Shown: piece by piece, positions 1 through 11,175 of the stretch
Numbering within the stretch: the first letter of the stretch is position 1
Layout: each line of letters opens with the position of its first letter
Assembly (NCBI GenBank): GCA_963971285.1
Contig: OZ020249.1
Span: 1,054,001-1,118,000 of the forward strand
Source of the DNA: Astropecten irregularis
Taxonomy: Eukaryota; Echinodermata; Asteroidea; Paxillosida; Astropectinidae
Direction of reading: 5' to 3'
Length of the DNA stretch: 64,000 nt
Notes under the pieces: model-generated
What the model saw: the letters and a program-made list of their open reading frames with translations, nothing else
What the model was told of the DNA's origin: nothing
The model's database searches: none
Made by a program: the position numbers and the translations under genes

Positions 1-85
1 TCTTATTTTCATAAATATAGTTTGTAAACAGCATCCAAGCCAATTCTCACGATGTTATCTTCTCTCTTGAGACCGTGTCAGTCAA

Positions 86-527
86 TTAAAGGGATAGTAC
101 AGAACTGGGTTTTTTTGCGACAAAACCGTTGCTGACAGTGAAAGCACATTAATATGTAATCCAACATAATTATATAATACTGACCTTAACTGACAACCCT
201 GTAGAAGTTTGAGGTCAATCAGCCATATGGGTCACGAGAAAATAGTGAAAACCCCGTTTACACATTTCAACGAATGAATAAAACGATTTGAAGCGATTTA
301 TTCCAATCGGAAAATAGTTTCATTTATTTCTCAACGAATATGGCATTTCAGACAAAAACATTTCATGAGATGTTTTCTCATACTGTGTAAGTGTGGCAAG
401 TCTAGAAAAAGACCCCCTCACAAAATTAGTTTTGGCTATATTTTTGTTTACCCTTTATTTAAAATGTTATGTGAATCTGTGATCTTGAAGTGTATTTTGT
501 CTTGCTAATACTGTACCATCCCTTTAA
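86..527. mobile_element. TTAA-flanked MITE (family 1)
   Basis: The segment is bounded by TTAA at 86-89 and 524-527. Its ends are near-perfect inverted repeats: AAAGGGATAGTACAG on the left, and on the right the complement of an AAAGGGATGGTACAG-type end. It has no coding capacity. TTAA target sites are typical of piggyBac- and Kolobok-type elements, so this is most simply a non-autonomous member of one of those. The flanks 1-85 and 528-875 show nothing else I can name. Confidence 0.7.
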
Positions 528-875
528 ACTAGACCTTAAGCTTTATTACTTTTACATTAGAATTGTAATGATTTTTAGTACATACTGTAGATCGAGATTT
601 CGCCCACTATAAAGGTTTATGGCCATTAATTTGTGAATGTTAAGTACATCTGGACCAATGGAAGCTAAAACAAATATTGGTATTGATTTTTGGGAAAGTC
701 GCATTTTGCCTATTTTGTCGCAGTTTGACCTAGAAGTGGCCCACTACGCTGTACATGTATAGTGACATGCATGCAGTGTACAGGTGTATATGTACCGTCA
801 TGCATGCATGCACTATAGTGTGAAGTGTGTAAATGGATTGAGTTTATATGTGTACATGTACTGTGTATTTTTATA

Positions 876-1012
876 TAATGGGTGCATTCGTTTAGCTCCC
901 CCGGGTCGACACCAGTCAACCTCGTCTCCATTCTCTCGCTTGTTTTGTGCAGTAAAACATGACCATTCCCAGAAAGGGCTGACCCGGGGGAGCTAAACGA
1001 ATGCACCCATTA
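876..1012. mobile_element. Short hairpin MITE with perfect 32-bp inverted repeats
   Basis: Bases 876-907 and 981-1012 are exact reverse complements over 32 bases (TAATGGGTGCATTCG... through a CCCCCGGG core), with a 73-base middle. The arms are much more GC-rich than the surroundings. There is no coding capacity. It sits about 160 bases upstream of the likely start of the fucosyltransferase, so it may lie in that gene's promoter or 5' UTR. Confidence 0.75.
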
Positions 1013-1172
1013 TTGCCCCAGCACTTACGAAAGACGCCGACGTTTTTTTCTTCAAAAAATGACTGAAAGAGCGCAGGCGCGCAAATTACCGCAGGATCGT
1101 ATAGGGCAGATTTGTATGTGTTCCCGCCTGCTTAATACTGGTAATGCTGCTGCCAAGCAAGGCTGTATAGTA

Positions 1173-3820
1173 ATGCGTTTCAAGGGCTCAACAAGTTGCT
1201 CTCTCTTCAGATTCAAATGGAGGCGTTGTGCATTTGGTTGTTTCTTCCTGATCAGCACGTTTACCATCTACCGAGTGCTCATGCACTCGGCCTCCGTGTT
1301 TGGAACACAGGATGAACACGATCTTGGAGATATCCGTGCCTTGGGATCAAACCAGTCCTCCGGTGCTCACGGAAAACGTGAAAAGTGCAACATCACATTG
1401 ACGATTCTTTTACCGAATACTTCCCCGATGAACGTCTGGAGGGAATACCGGATGTTCTTAGAGGACTTCGCCCGTCACTCTAGGCCGTCATCTCACGACA
1501 CAGGCCTGAGGAGACTTCACGTGGAGTGCCCGAAGCACCGATGTGATGTGGACATCCAGGTCACCACGGAGGAAGCGCATCTGAGGAGGACAGATCGTCG
1601 TCAACATGACTCCCCATTTATACAGATACAGAGCCCGGAAGAAAAAGCAACTGCATCTGTTATCCCGTCTCAGGTTGGTTTCAGGTTAATTCCCCCATGG
1701 GCAGGGGAAAACATTCATTGATTTAATTATTTAAAACGTTTTATTGTAATCAAATTTGAGAAAGGGGTGAATTGGTGCTCAAAATCTATTACTTAAAGGC
1801 ATGGCATACGTTTGGTAAAAACTTACTTGGTGAGAAGTACAGCTGCTTTGGATAGTATAATGCACATTGAGAAACGTTCAATTCGAAGTACCGCGGTTAT
1901 GGAAAAATATGTCACTTTTTATCTCCAAAAATTATGAATCTGAGAAGCGTTATGGCCGTAACGCTTATCAGCTATTGACTTACTGTTATCTGGCGTGAAA
2001 TAACCGCTCTAGTTTGTCGCCTAAATCTCACAAACGCTATCACCTTTTGAATTGAAACTTTCACAGGTTAGTTTTATGGTATATATATACAATTATATTG
2101 GTTTGAAACAAACAATAGGCTCAAATTACCAAACGTATGCAATCCCTTTAAAGATAGTATCATACTTTGGTAAGAGACCAAAACAGAAATGTTCTCAGAT
2201 TTACATATAACTTACAGGGTATGAAGATGGTGCTGGTAGAAACCTACCGTTAAAATGTTCCGCCTGAAATGGTGTATTTATCCAAAAAATCATAAAACAA
2301 CGACCGAAAATCTTTTTGATCTTTTAAAAGATCAAAAATAAAAGAGAAAAGACTTAAGAAATACTGGTGTCGTTTTTCACTGTTTTCTCAAAAAGTCGGC
2401 ACCATATGGGACTGAAAATTTCACAGATTACAGTTACTGTAGGCCCCCTATATCTTCCTTGATATTTTTGCCCATGAATCTGTATTTCTTTGATACAAAC
2501 CAAAGTATGATACTTTTTAAGGGTCTCTGCAATAGGAATATTATGGCATGCCAAAAAGCAACTGTTTTATAGGGCTTGTGATTTTACCCACTTCCTCACA
2601 CTGTTTCAGGGTTTACAGCAAGTTTTTGGTTTGTATGCTAATTAGAATTTCCATATTCATTACCAAAACTGTGATGTCATCTGGGTAACTGAGAGCTGTA
2701 TCCCACTTGACTTGTGCAAGAAAAGGCGGGGTTGTTTTCTAGGTTTTCTGACAGACCTTTTCCTCAATGGGTTTTATTGTGCCGAATAATTATGTTTCTT
2801 TCTCTCAACTGGTGGTGTAATTTTTTTGCCAAGCCAAACCGTTTATGTGGGGCAAGTTTGCCTCTTCATTTTAAATTTTGGTTCCCAGTCATGCGTGAAA
2901 ATCCCCCATTTTGAAAAGCCATTCAAATGAAAACCAAATACTTTTTTGAAACCAAAATAAGACTTGCCATTCATTATCTGTCTGTATGAAGGCAATAACA
3001 AAAAATTCTGAATGATTTTTTTTTTCGTTTCAGGAAAGTCTTGAATCCGCATGTTCACTGGTTTGTCTATGGGGTTGAGAGCCCACAGGTGATGGCCTTC
3101 TGGGATCAAGATATCAGCAAGATCGAGTACCACCATTCCATCACCTACCACTCCCAAGCTGACATCAGGTTGCCCTACGGAGTGTACCTGACCGATAGGC
3201 CCCAAGAGGTGGTGACGAAGGATACCACCAAGGGGTTGCTGGCCAGTAAAACGGGGGCCGTGATTGTATGGATGGCCAGCAATTGCGAGCACACCTTCTG
3301 GCCCCGAACCAAGTTCGTCAACGAGCTTGCAAAACACATACCGGTCGACATCTACGGAAAGTGCGGAAATTTATCCTGCCTCCCAGCATATTCGGCAAAC
3401 TGCATCAGAATGATGGCTAGCTACAAGTTCTATCTTGCACTCGAGAATTCGGAGTGTGATGAGTACATTACGGAGAAGGTATGGGGCAACGCGCTCCGCC
3501 CGGGTGTCGTGCCGATCGTGTACGGCGGTCGGAAGGAGGCGTACGAGAAAATCCTCCCTCCAAAATCCTTCATCCACGTCAGTGACTTTGACTCGGTGCA
3601 AAGTCTGGCGTCCTACCTCCATACTTTATCCAGGAATGAAACCATGTACAATACGTACCATGCCTGGCGACGGCAGGGTAGAGTAGCATCGCTCTATCCG
3701 CCGCTAGACTCCAGATTATTCTGTGAGACTGTTCCATTCGTATTGGGAAGTTTACCAATACATGGTCCACAAATAATAAGAGTTTTGTACCTTGGGGAAG
3801 AACTAGTTTTAACTAGATAA
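1173..3820 (+). CDS. GT10 alpha-1,3-fucosyltransferase, two exons
   Basis: Golgi type II glycosyltransferase expected to transfer fucose from GDP-fucose to N-acetylglucosamine-containing glycans. Exon 1 is 1173-1684 and exon 2 is 3034-3820. Donor CAG|GTTAAT at 1685 and acceptor TTTCAG at 3033 join in phase (a split AG|G codon), giving about 432 residues, a usual family length. The ATG at 1173 gives a short basic tail and one membrane anchor (about residues 18-35). An in-frame ATG at 1059 would add 38 residues. The family signature begins at about residue 301 (YKFYLALENSECDEYITEK) and continues into GNALRPGVVPIVYG. ESP, LPYG and SFIHVSDF blocks are also present, as are potential N-glycosylation sites NIT, NLS and NET. 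A second donor, CAG|GTTGGT at 1674, would break the frame. The acceptor specificity (Lewis-type or core) cannot be read from sequence. Confidence 0.88.
1793..2151. mobile_element. TTAA MITE, family 2 (copy in intron)
   Basis: TTAA occurs at 1793-1796 and 2148-2151. The ends are inverted repeats of about 22 bases: AAGGCATGGCATACGTTTGG on the left, and TTACCAAACGTATGC leading to CCCTTT on the right. A second copy of near-equal length and high similarity lies at 19373-19726. Non-coding. Confidence 0.8.
2148..2520. mobile_element. TTAA MITE, family 3 (copy in intron)
   Basis: It starts on the same TTAA (2148-2151) that ends the preceding MITE and finishes at TTAA 2517-2520. The ends are inverted around a TATCATACTTTGGT core. 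The centre contains the self-complementary stretch TTGATCTTTTAAAAGATCAA. Related copies or fragments lie at 16744-17113, 25866-26234, 30921-31255, 59283-59500 and 60284-60475. Confidence 0.78.
2714..2990. repeat. Dispersed repeat in the fucosyltransferase intron
   Basis: A block resembling this one appears in inverted orientation at about 57535-57825 inside the tandem element of the lectin region. Shared landmarks are the start near a TTTTCTGACAG motif, the CCCATTTTG..GCC section and the AAGACTTGCCATTCATT end. Copies differ by point changes and small indels. The open frames seen in both copies on either strand are not conserved, so I treat it as non-coding mobile DNA. Confidence 0.55.
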
Positions 3821-3837
3821 GTGATTGTGGGAACAAC

Positions 3838-4010
3838 CACTAGGTGCTCGGGTCTGATTAGCTGTTCTGATTTTCGGATGTCGGAACAGGTTTAGTTTTT
3901 GTTCTGATTTTTATTTAGCTGTTCCGACAGTGCTGATGTCGGAACAGGTATTGCTTTTGTTCGGATTTTTCACTATTGTTATTATTCCTTTGCTATAGTA
4001 CTGGTTCTTT
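3838..4010. repeat. Short imperfect direct duplication downstream of the fucosyltransferase
   Basis: Two roughly 60-base blocks (from about 3861 and 3919) share GCTGTTC, a GATGTCGGAACAGG core and TTTTGTTC(T/G)GATTTTT. A further TCGGAACAG occurs near 4235. The duplication would fall in the 3' UTR. No function is evident. Confidence 0.45.
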
Positions 4011-4228
4011 TTGTAAAAGCTTTGTGAGATCCTGTATATGCATGATGCTGTGAAATTACCTGTGACGTCATCATGACGTCATAAAAAAAATCTGATTTGT
4101 ATTCGAGTGATCAGTGTATTGATTGTCATGAAACCTGGTAGGTGTGATGTCTGTGCTACTCCAAGACTTAGTTGTTTCTGTGATGACAGTTTGATTGAAC
4201 TTTTAGGAATAGTATTTTGAGCTAATTT

Positions 4229-4375
4229 AATAAAGTCGGAACAGCTCTGTGTTCGTCCACAAACGCTTATAGTTTCATAGTGGAACTGTTACGCATGAAT
4301 CAAATACTGATTATGCTGATTGTCCGTACATTGACTGGTAGTTTACAGGTAGCATGACATTTCTGTCTTAATAAA
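4229..4375 (+). promoter_or_regulatory. Candidate polyadenylation signals of the fucosyltransferase
   Basis: AATAAA hexamers occur at 4229-4234 and 4370-4375, about 410 and 550 bases after the stop codon. The second is followed by TG-rich sequence, as expected downstream of a cleavage site. Which is used cannot be decided without transcripts. Confidence 0.4.
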
Positions 4376-5915
4376 AAACAGGGTTAACAACCAAATTGTG
4401 TTGTGTTGTGTATCACTTGTGATTGTTCTTTGGCTGTTGTTCGCTGACCATGAATATCAAATAGAATTTTCAATGGTGGTTTGTTTTATTGGGCGAGACA
4501 TTTTTGTGCTAAGCAAATTTGTGTGCTTAACAGTTTTATGAAATTGGCCGCAGGGATAATAATAAAGAAATTACCGCTAAGCAGGAAGTGACTATTTTTT
4601 TTTAGTATTTATTGCAAACTTTACCAACAAAGCATGCCGAGGGGATGTACTTGTAGTAAATTATTACAGCAGTTGAGTAGCAAATTTATATCATGTCCTT
4701 ATCAAAACCTAAGCGATTTTAACCTCTGTGACTCTAACACTGAACAGTGTCAACCACTGATGGGGTGTAGAGGTTATATTTGTCCCCCCTCAAAACGAGT
4801 CCACGCGGACACATTTACGCCGTTGCGGCCATATACAGCTATCCGTGGGGACACGTTCACATGGATGAATCCGTCCCCCTCAGATTGTATCTGTCCCCCT
4901 CCAAAGGATAATTGTGTCCCCCGGTTAGATTGGTCCCCCACCTCGTGATACGTAAGCAGTCTACCACCCAGACTACGTTAGTGCATTTTACATTGTTTTA
5001 GGGCAGGGTGCGTAGAAGCATGAATTTTAATGCTCTAGATCACCTCAAAGATAATGAACTGTGGATTTCTATACGTGGACGGATCGCGGATCGGCTGTGC
5101 ATGATCGGCCATAATTATAGTCCGTGGGAATTGAGGCCAAATTCGCTTTAGTTTTTGAGCATGGATCAATTCGGCATGGATGTAGATCTGACATTACTGA
5201 ACAAGAATTGATTTGTTCCCACGTCCAATTTGTGTTCACTAAAGAGAAATTTGGACCAGAAAATCGTCAAATTTTACGAACAGAAAAAACTTAAGAATAA
5301 ACAGCGCCCTCAATCGGTAGAAAAAAAATTATCTACATAATAAAACTATAGGAACTGCATACCCGTGCTATTTTTATTCCCGATGTAAAACCCTTCACAT
5401 GATTGGAAACTGATCAAACTTCAACGTGATAATTTCTAGGGACATTTTATTTGTCGTTTTAATTATGGGAAAATTAGGTGAATGCTGGATGGAAAATATG
5501 ACACATGTTTTTTAAGATGTTTCTCCCAGCAAAATTCTAAATGATGAGGAAGTTGTAAACTGCTGCAAACCGCTCATCAACCAAAATAAGAGCCTAAAAT
5601 AATCATTCTTGGGATTCGGAATGCCTGACGTTTTAAACCTACCAGCTTAATCTAAATAAAATTACAATAAAAAGATTTGATGACAAGGAAAACAAAACAA
5701 TTATCACAATGAGGTTGAGACTTCAATAAAGTTGCATACACTGACTCTATTCCCACAAAGGAATCTTTATTTCAAGCCACACACACTGTATGATCTCATT
5801 ATGATTTTGCTGTTAAAATATTCCTGTCCAAAATTATAAGATGTATATTTCCTTTTTAGAAAACACTTGACAAGAAATATCTTCAATGAATGCAACCGTC
5901 TGAATTGGGCGGAAC
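4376..5915. other. Gene-poor spacer
   Basis: No coding region or named repeat could be supported. At 4770-4950 there is a run of loosely repeated TCCCCC(T) motifs with an open frame of low complexity, which I do not believe is a gene. The rest is AT-rich and unremarkable. Confidence 0.5.
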
Positions 5916-6130
5916 TTGTTGTACAGAGCTTCTCATTTAGGCAATGGTAAGATCTTTACGGTACTACGGGGCCGTGCACGTTCAAAACGAAGGAACACTA
6001 TTATTAGCCCCGACACGGTCACCCAATTCCTCGTAGTCTGCTCCACAGAAAGGAACAAATATACAATAATAATAACAGTCGATATTCTGCGGCGGGTTTT
6101 TATTTTATCTGTATGTTTAAATATAAACAA

Positions 6131-6207
6131 TAACCCTAACCCTAATCTTAACCCTAATCCTTACCCTAACTCTAGCCCTAACCCTATAACCCTACGCCTA
6201 ACCTGGA
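6131..6207 (-). repeat. Degenerate interstitial telomere-type repeat
   Basis: The top strand reads as CCCTAA hexamers with variants (CCCTAA, TCTTAA, CTTACC, CCCTAT), that is degenerate TTAGGG on the bottom strand, for about 77 bases. TTAGGG is the usual metazoan telomere repeat. The degeneracy and the flanking unique DNA mark an interstitial tract, not a chromosome end. Confidence 0.7.
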
Positions 6208-7969
6208 CCCCAACCTTAATGGGCTACAAGACGCGAGAGGGCGCTGTCCATCGAGACTTGATTGGCACCTGGATGAAGCGGCACCCAGACGTCTACAGTA
6301 CAAAATCAACAGCAGAATCGAGGGACGTGTATCGAACATGTGCAGCCGAGTTTGTGCACGCGAAGTTTGGAAGGGTGACAGGTTGAGGAAGGCCAGGGAG
6401 ACCGAAAGTTTTGGGCTTGATAACTTTCGGTTGGAGTCCAAGTTTGTCTTGTGTTCATTTGTAAAACTGTATTTTCACCTTCGCTGGACGAGCCGGCTTG
6501 GCCTGGCACTGTTTGGTAATATTGTGTCCCCGCTGTAGTTGCCAATTATGAACATCTGAACATGTGTAACGTTAGTCGTTACATCTCCTGAGAAGTTATT
6601 GAGGAAGCTTGCACTGTTGCAGTGAACACACTGTGACTGGCTTGATTCTGACCGTGGCAATCAGCTCAGAAAGGACTCGTGAACTCAGCTGTCCAAGATA
6701 AAGGAGAATGAGTATGTACACCACCATCCACTATGTAATGTACACCATGGAGGAAGGGTAAGTATTTCTTGGGGGCCCAAAATTCATGTAATTCAGACAC
6801 TAGAAAACTCCAAATTCAGCGACATTGCCGGATTTGCCTAGGCTATGAATTATGATTGCCGAATAAAGCAACCTTTGATGATTTTAACAACATGCAGCGC
6901 ATTGACCCTGCTGTACAGTCAACTATGTACTCACTCGCCTTTTGTATTTCCTATCGTTTGGGAAGTACCATGTCAGGAGATGAATTAATTTAGCTCAGTT
7001 AACTGGGTATCCTTCACCAGTTTTTGGTGATGAAGAGTCATATTTAGCCTGACTTAGATTACTGTAGAAGGTGGGTACCAGCTAACCTGAGTGTAATTAT
7101 CTAAGGTAACGCTGTTTTCAGCACCCAGTCGTGTGCGATAGTAATTAGCCAATACTCAATATTCAATTATAAGCCAATAAAAACAAAATTATTCATATGA
7201 TCATATATGTAACACCGGACATGTCATACTGTAGTTAGTTGTGATGATCATAACCCAACATGCCCAAGGTCTGACATGGGGACTGGTACCTTGGGTTACG
7301 ACAAATCGTGATAACAAAAATGGGAAAAACTATTTGAGGAACTTGTGAAATAGATTTCCCCTTATTTTTCCACTTTCCAAAATCCAAACACAAGATCTGA
7401 CTACATAAATCTGATTGGTACTAGCTGTCAAATGGAGTTATCTTTCATTCTGGGAATATCACAAGGTGGGTACGACGTTTGGCCAATGTACCCAGCCCTG
7501 TAGTTTGTCTGTCATTGTTGGTTGTGGTTCACTCGTAGGGAAGGGTGCTAGGGTTAATGCCATGTACTCATAAACTCCCCATCCATCAGGCAGTCAGCAT
7601 GGTCAGGGGTCTGCCCATCCTGGGAGGGAACACGTAGTTCTTACTGCACTGTCTTCTCTACTGACATGACTGAACCAGTAATCCTAGTGCTCTGTTTGAA
7701 AGAGACTCCTAGTGCAAGGGGCCCATCTTCAGCCTTGAAAGGGAAATGATGCACACCCATCTGCATTTTATCAATGTATTTTACCATGTTTACCATTCTG
7801 AAAGTCTGTTATGTCAATTATGTTTAATTTAACTTTTCTTCAATCTGCATACTGTACATGTACCACTATAATCATGATTGGCTAAATACATAATGTATAA
7901 TCTAACCTGTCTAAGTATTCCTCTATCTTGACTAGTGGATGGAACATGTTAAGCACACAATAATTATAT
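6208..7969. other. Spacer without recognised genes
   Basis: Several 60-85-codon frames overlap each other on both strands between 6200 and 6660, but none has recognisable motifs or splice structure. Nothing else is supportable up to 7969. Confidence 0.45.
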
Positions 7970-8102
7970 AATATTGACTGGCCTTTTCGGGAGATACACA
8001 TGTACAGTACCACATATATTTCCTAAAGTCGAAGAAGAGGGCAATGTGGGTCTAGTGAGGGAAATGTATATGTGGTATCTCCCGAAAAGGCCAGTCAATA
8101 TT
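7970..8102. mobile_element. Hairpin MITE
   Basis: Bases 7970-7997 and 8075-8102 are exact 28-base inverted repeats beginning AATATTGACTGGCC. An inner, less perfect match continues towards the centre through ACCACATATATTTCC. The total length is 133 bases and there is no coding capacity. It is probably a small non-autonomous element. Confidence 0.7.
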
Positions 8103-8277
8103 ATTTTTATTACCTGTTTAACTCTTTCTGGTGCACAGGAACAAGCTATTTTAATACAGGTTTACTAGAGTATTATATAGTTACGTTACAATTGTTAAGC
8201 ACAAATGGACTTTGCGTGTGTTGCACCTCCATTCTGTGAGATGTTGTTGTTGTGCTGCGCGAGATATGTCCACAAGT

Positions 8278-8603
8278 AGCTGCAGTAACTGTAGCCCAAT
8301 ATTACTCCTGACGTTGTTGTCGTATATAGGGCTACAGGTCAATCAAAAAGTTGTTTGTACTGAGATTTGGGCCGAAAATTGCTCGTTTTGTCGAAATCCA
8401 AAATGATAATTGAATTTTGTTTCTTCTGAATGCTTCTTCACGACATCAGGAACACCAGGGTGAGTCATTATGCCACAGATCGCTAAATAACAGTCATTTT
8501 AGGGGTGGGGAATTCTAAACAGATGACTTCCATATTGATTGACCTGTAGCCCTATATACGACAACAACGTCAGGAGTAATATTGGGCTACAGTTACTGCA
8601 GCT
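8278..8603. repeat. Perfect 69-bp inverted repeat
   Basis: 8278-8346 and 8535-8603 are exact reverse complements by eye, separated by 188 bases. The arms run AGCTGCAGTAACTGTAGCCC... to ...GGTCAATCAA. Absence of arm divergence suggests a recent foldback event or a non-autonomous transposon. The spacer has no clear gene. Confidence 0.7.
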
Positions 8604-8907
8604 AGTCCACAAGCTACAGTGTTATCGACTGCAGCTGGTGCTAGAATACCAGTATTGCCTGTCTCTTGAGAGTGACAATGATGGACTTCCTCAACTACTT
8701 CTTGGGAGCTACTTGAACATTTTAAGTCGTATCCCAAATCAAAGTTAATTTCTGGCAAGTGAAGATCAAGAATACTACTAGTCGGTGACGTGATTGTTGG
8801 CGGTAGATCTACTGGTACATGTATACCTAGATCTAGATCATCTAAATCAAGGTTAGCATCTGAAGTAGGCTGAATATCAACATTACTTGGCAGTGCTACA
8901 CTGATTG

Positions 8908-9675
8908 TTATTGGTGCTGATGATTGTGGTACCGTTGGTGTTGTTCAAAGCTGGGGGTTGGAATTTTTCCAAGTGCGTGTGACAGAGCATTGGATATGTC
9001 TTGCTTTCTGTTGTCGTTTACTTGTCCGGTGTAGCTTGCGATGCAACCTTTGTTCTGATGACCTGGGACTTGACATATTTCCCTTGCGGCAAATCCTGTC
9101 CTATCCAGGATAGAGATGCATGTAGCCCGAAGGCAATGGTTGGTGTAGACTTTTGACAAGTCTACCATCTTTGACATCTGACACATGAAATTACCAATGG
9201 TATTCTTCCCCACAGGACTCTTCTTATACCAAGGTCCGGATTCTGGTGCAACTGATTTCAGCGTCTGGAAGAATGCTTCACATCCGGGATTTAACAGTGC
9301 AATGTACTTTTTGAAGGATTTTACAGGACAACTTTGTACATTTCTTGTCTCGTACATTCTCCCAGCATCTATTCTTGAAGACATACTGTACATGTATGTA
9401 TTGTCCTCACTAACTTTCTTGGTTAGTTCATCAACTGCTTGAGACACGAACTGACGGCCGTCAGAATCAGTTTTCACGATGAAGTGGCCCTTCTTCAAAT
9501 CTTTGAGGTTTTCTCTACCCCTTTTAAAAATGTAGATCATGAGTTTGAACCACACCTTTCGTTGGAGTCCTCTTGGGCTATCCTGGTCAAAGACATCAGA
9601 GGCATACAATCTAGCAATGTCATTTTCATCAATCGGTGGATGATGAACCACATTTCCCTTGCAGATTTTCTCAGC
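8908..9675 (-). pseudogene. Crypton-type tyrosine recombinase fragment (ZMYM/KCTD1-related domain)
   Basis: The bottom strand encodes about 247 residues resembling the Crypton-derived recombinase domain found in ZMYM2/QRICH1/KCTD1-type proteins. Seen directly: HHPPIDENDIARLY, RKVWFKLMIYIFKRGRENL (first catalytic arginine region), NHCLRATCISIL (the H-x-x-R box), and VPGHQNKGCIASYT (GH plus the likely nucleophilic tyrosine). The frame is closed upstream by a stop near 9690, just before GSHCAAEKICKGNVV. The N-terminal DNA-binding half is therefore missing or lies across an unseen intron. The C-terminus is histidine/glutamine-rich. This is most likely a relic of a Crypton transposon, and a domesticated gene cannot be excluded. 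Confidence 0.7.
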
Positions 9676-9924
9676 TGCACAGTGGCTGCCTTATAAAAGA
9701 CATTTGCGCTATTGAATTCTTGTTTCTCACTCCATGCCAAAAATGTATTTAACATTTGGGTCGGTTCCCTAGGCCAATATTTTGTAAGGGCATCCATTTG
9801 AAAACAACCCAACTTTTGGCCTCTGACCACAATGCCACAAAATTAAAAAATGCATTTTTATTTTTGCCCTGTCTACACACATGTAAATACAGTATGTAAA
9901 AGACCATGCCAGAAAAAAAATTAA

Positions 9925-10175
9925 CATATGCCTACATGTACATGTGTACATGTACATGTAGGCCCCTATACGTGTACACTGTAGTACATTGGCTGGGGAA
10001 ATTTCTGAGCTGCAATCTTGATCTACAAATCCTAGACCACACCGTCATGACCACGTACTGTACATGTACATGTACATATACAGTACATGTAGCCGTGCAC
10101 TGTACATTGTGTACACGATGTATGTGATTAGGGTATATACATGTACAGGTACACGTACATGTACAGTATACATGT
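9925..10175. repeat. TGTACA/TACATG-rich simple-sequence region
   Basis: Alternating ACATGTACATGT-type palindromic simple sequence recurs in patches (about 9936-9962, 10060-10090, 10137-10175). Similar patches occur elsewhere (741-860, 25380-25400). Open frames rich in cysteine, threonine and histidine here come from the repeat and are not genes. Confidence 0.65.
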
Positions 10176-10309
10176 ACATCAGCAATTGACTTGTCCTGAA
10201 CCCAGTGTGGTCTGCCGCGTCTCGCTCTCAAATTCCCATGATTCCTTTACAGAGTTGCATGAATGCATTCGTCTGTGTATATATGTATGTCTGTCTTCTT
10301 GCACAGACT

Positions 10310-10807
10310 GATGGCAATTGGTCATTTCCATCTAGTTTGCAGGAAGATATCTCGAATAGCCAAAGAGCAGTCATACATTTAGGCAAAGAATCGTGGCAAC
10401 ATGAAACAAATGACCCTAACATGCAGATGCCAGCTTGATTCACGGGTTGCTCTGATAACAGCAAGAAGAAGCTGCACCATATCAATGTAGGAACTCCATA
10501 GAGCAAAAGATGGCCTTTCTTCATTGTTTCTCTCAGTCATTGTAGCAAGGCAGGAGACTGGCAAACTCTTCAGACTAAGCAAGTGGTTTCTGCCACATTT
10601 GGTGCATTGTTTTACCTCTGGCAGGCATGGCAGTGCAGGATTTGTCCATGGCATAGTGTCCCTCATATCAACATCGGTAACACCGTCTAGCTGGTCCCCG
10701 CTGACTGCGACTAGCGCTTGCACCAGAGAATCCCCGACCACCATGACCACTGGAACTTTTTTCTCCTGCACATCATCCACAGTTGGTAGAGTTCGGACCA
10801 CGAACAC
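10310..10807 (-). pseudogene. Decayed member of an invertebrate repetitive gene family, function unknown
   Basis: The bottom-strand frame contains VPVVMVVGDSLVQALVAVSGDQ and then WHLHVRVICFMLPRFFA, a stop, then in shifted frames YDCSL, GYSRYLPAN and MEMTN. I recall the order W-LH..-MLPW-FAYD-NYARYLP-Y-M from uncharacterised transposon-associated proteins of marine invertebrates. It has at least two frameshifts and two stops, so it is dead. The family name is not known to me. Confidence 0.45.
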
Positions 10808-11175
10808 CGCTTGTCTGTCTGGAACACGCGTTTTTACCCCGTCCGTGCCGTTCTCTCAGCATGCCTTTAATATGTTAAACATTGGCAACAATCTCTTTCC
10901 AGGTTGTTGAAGACGACTGCTATCTGCCATAAACATGTTTTGTTTGTGACTCGGTCATCTCTATTGTCGCAGCGATGGTCTAGAATTGTCCCAGGGTTAG
11001 TCCGTGTCCTTTCTCCAGTAGTTTTGTATGAACCTTGTTGGATCAACATTTCTCAATTACTTGTTCTTGGATTCTTGCGTTCTCCTTTTACTGAGGTTGG
11101 TTGTGTTAGACAGTTAGGCCTATCCTTCCTGATGTATGTTTTAGGATTATTTGTGTCAAAACCTTTCGCATAGGC

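Larger units (their letters stand above)
1685..3033 (+). other. Intron of the fucosyltransferase, filled with repeats
   Basis: The intron is inferred from frame continuity and GT/AG signals. It contains two abutting TTAA MITEs (1793-2520) and a dispersed repeat (2714-2990). A short pyrimidine tract of T residues precedes the acceptor at 3033. No exon-like open frame with family similarity was seen inside it. Confidence 0.7.

Noticed and set aside
4634-4948. 104-codon frame after the fucosyltransferase
   Set aside because: It is driven by TCCCCC-type low-complexity repeats and has no motif, signal or splice support.
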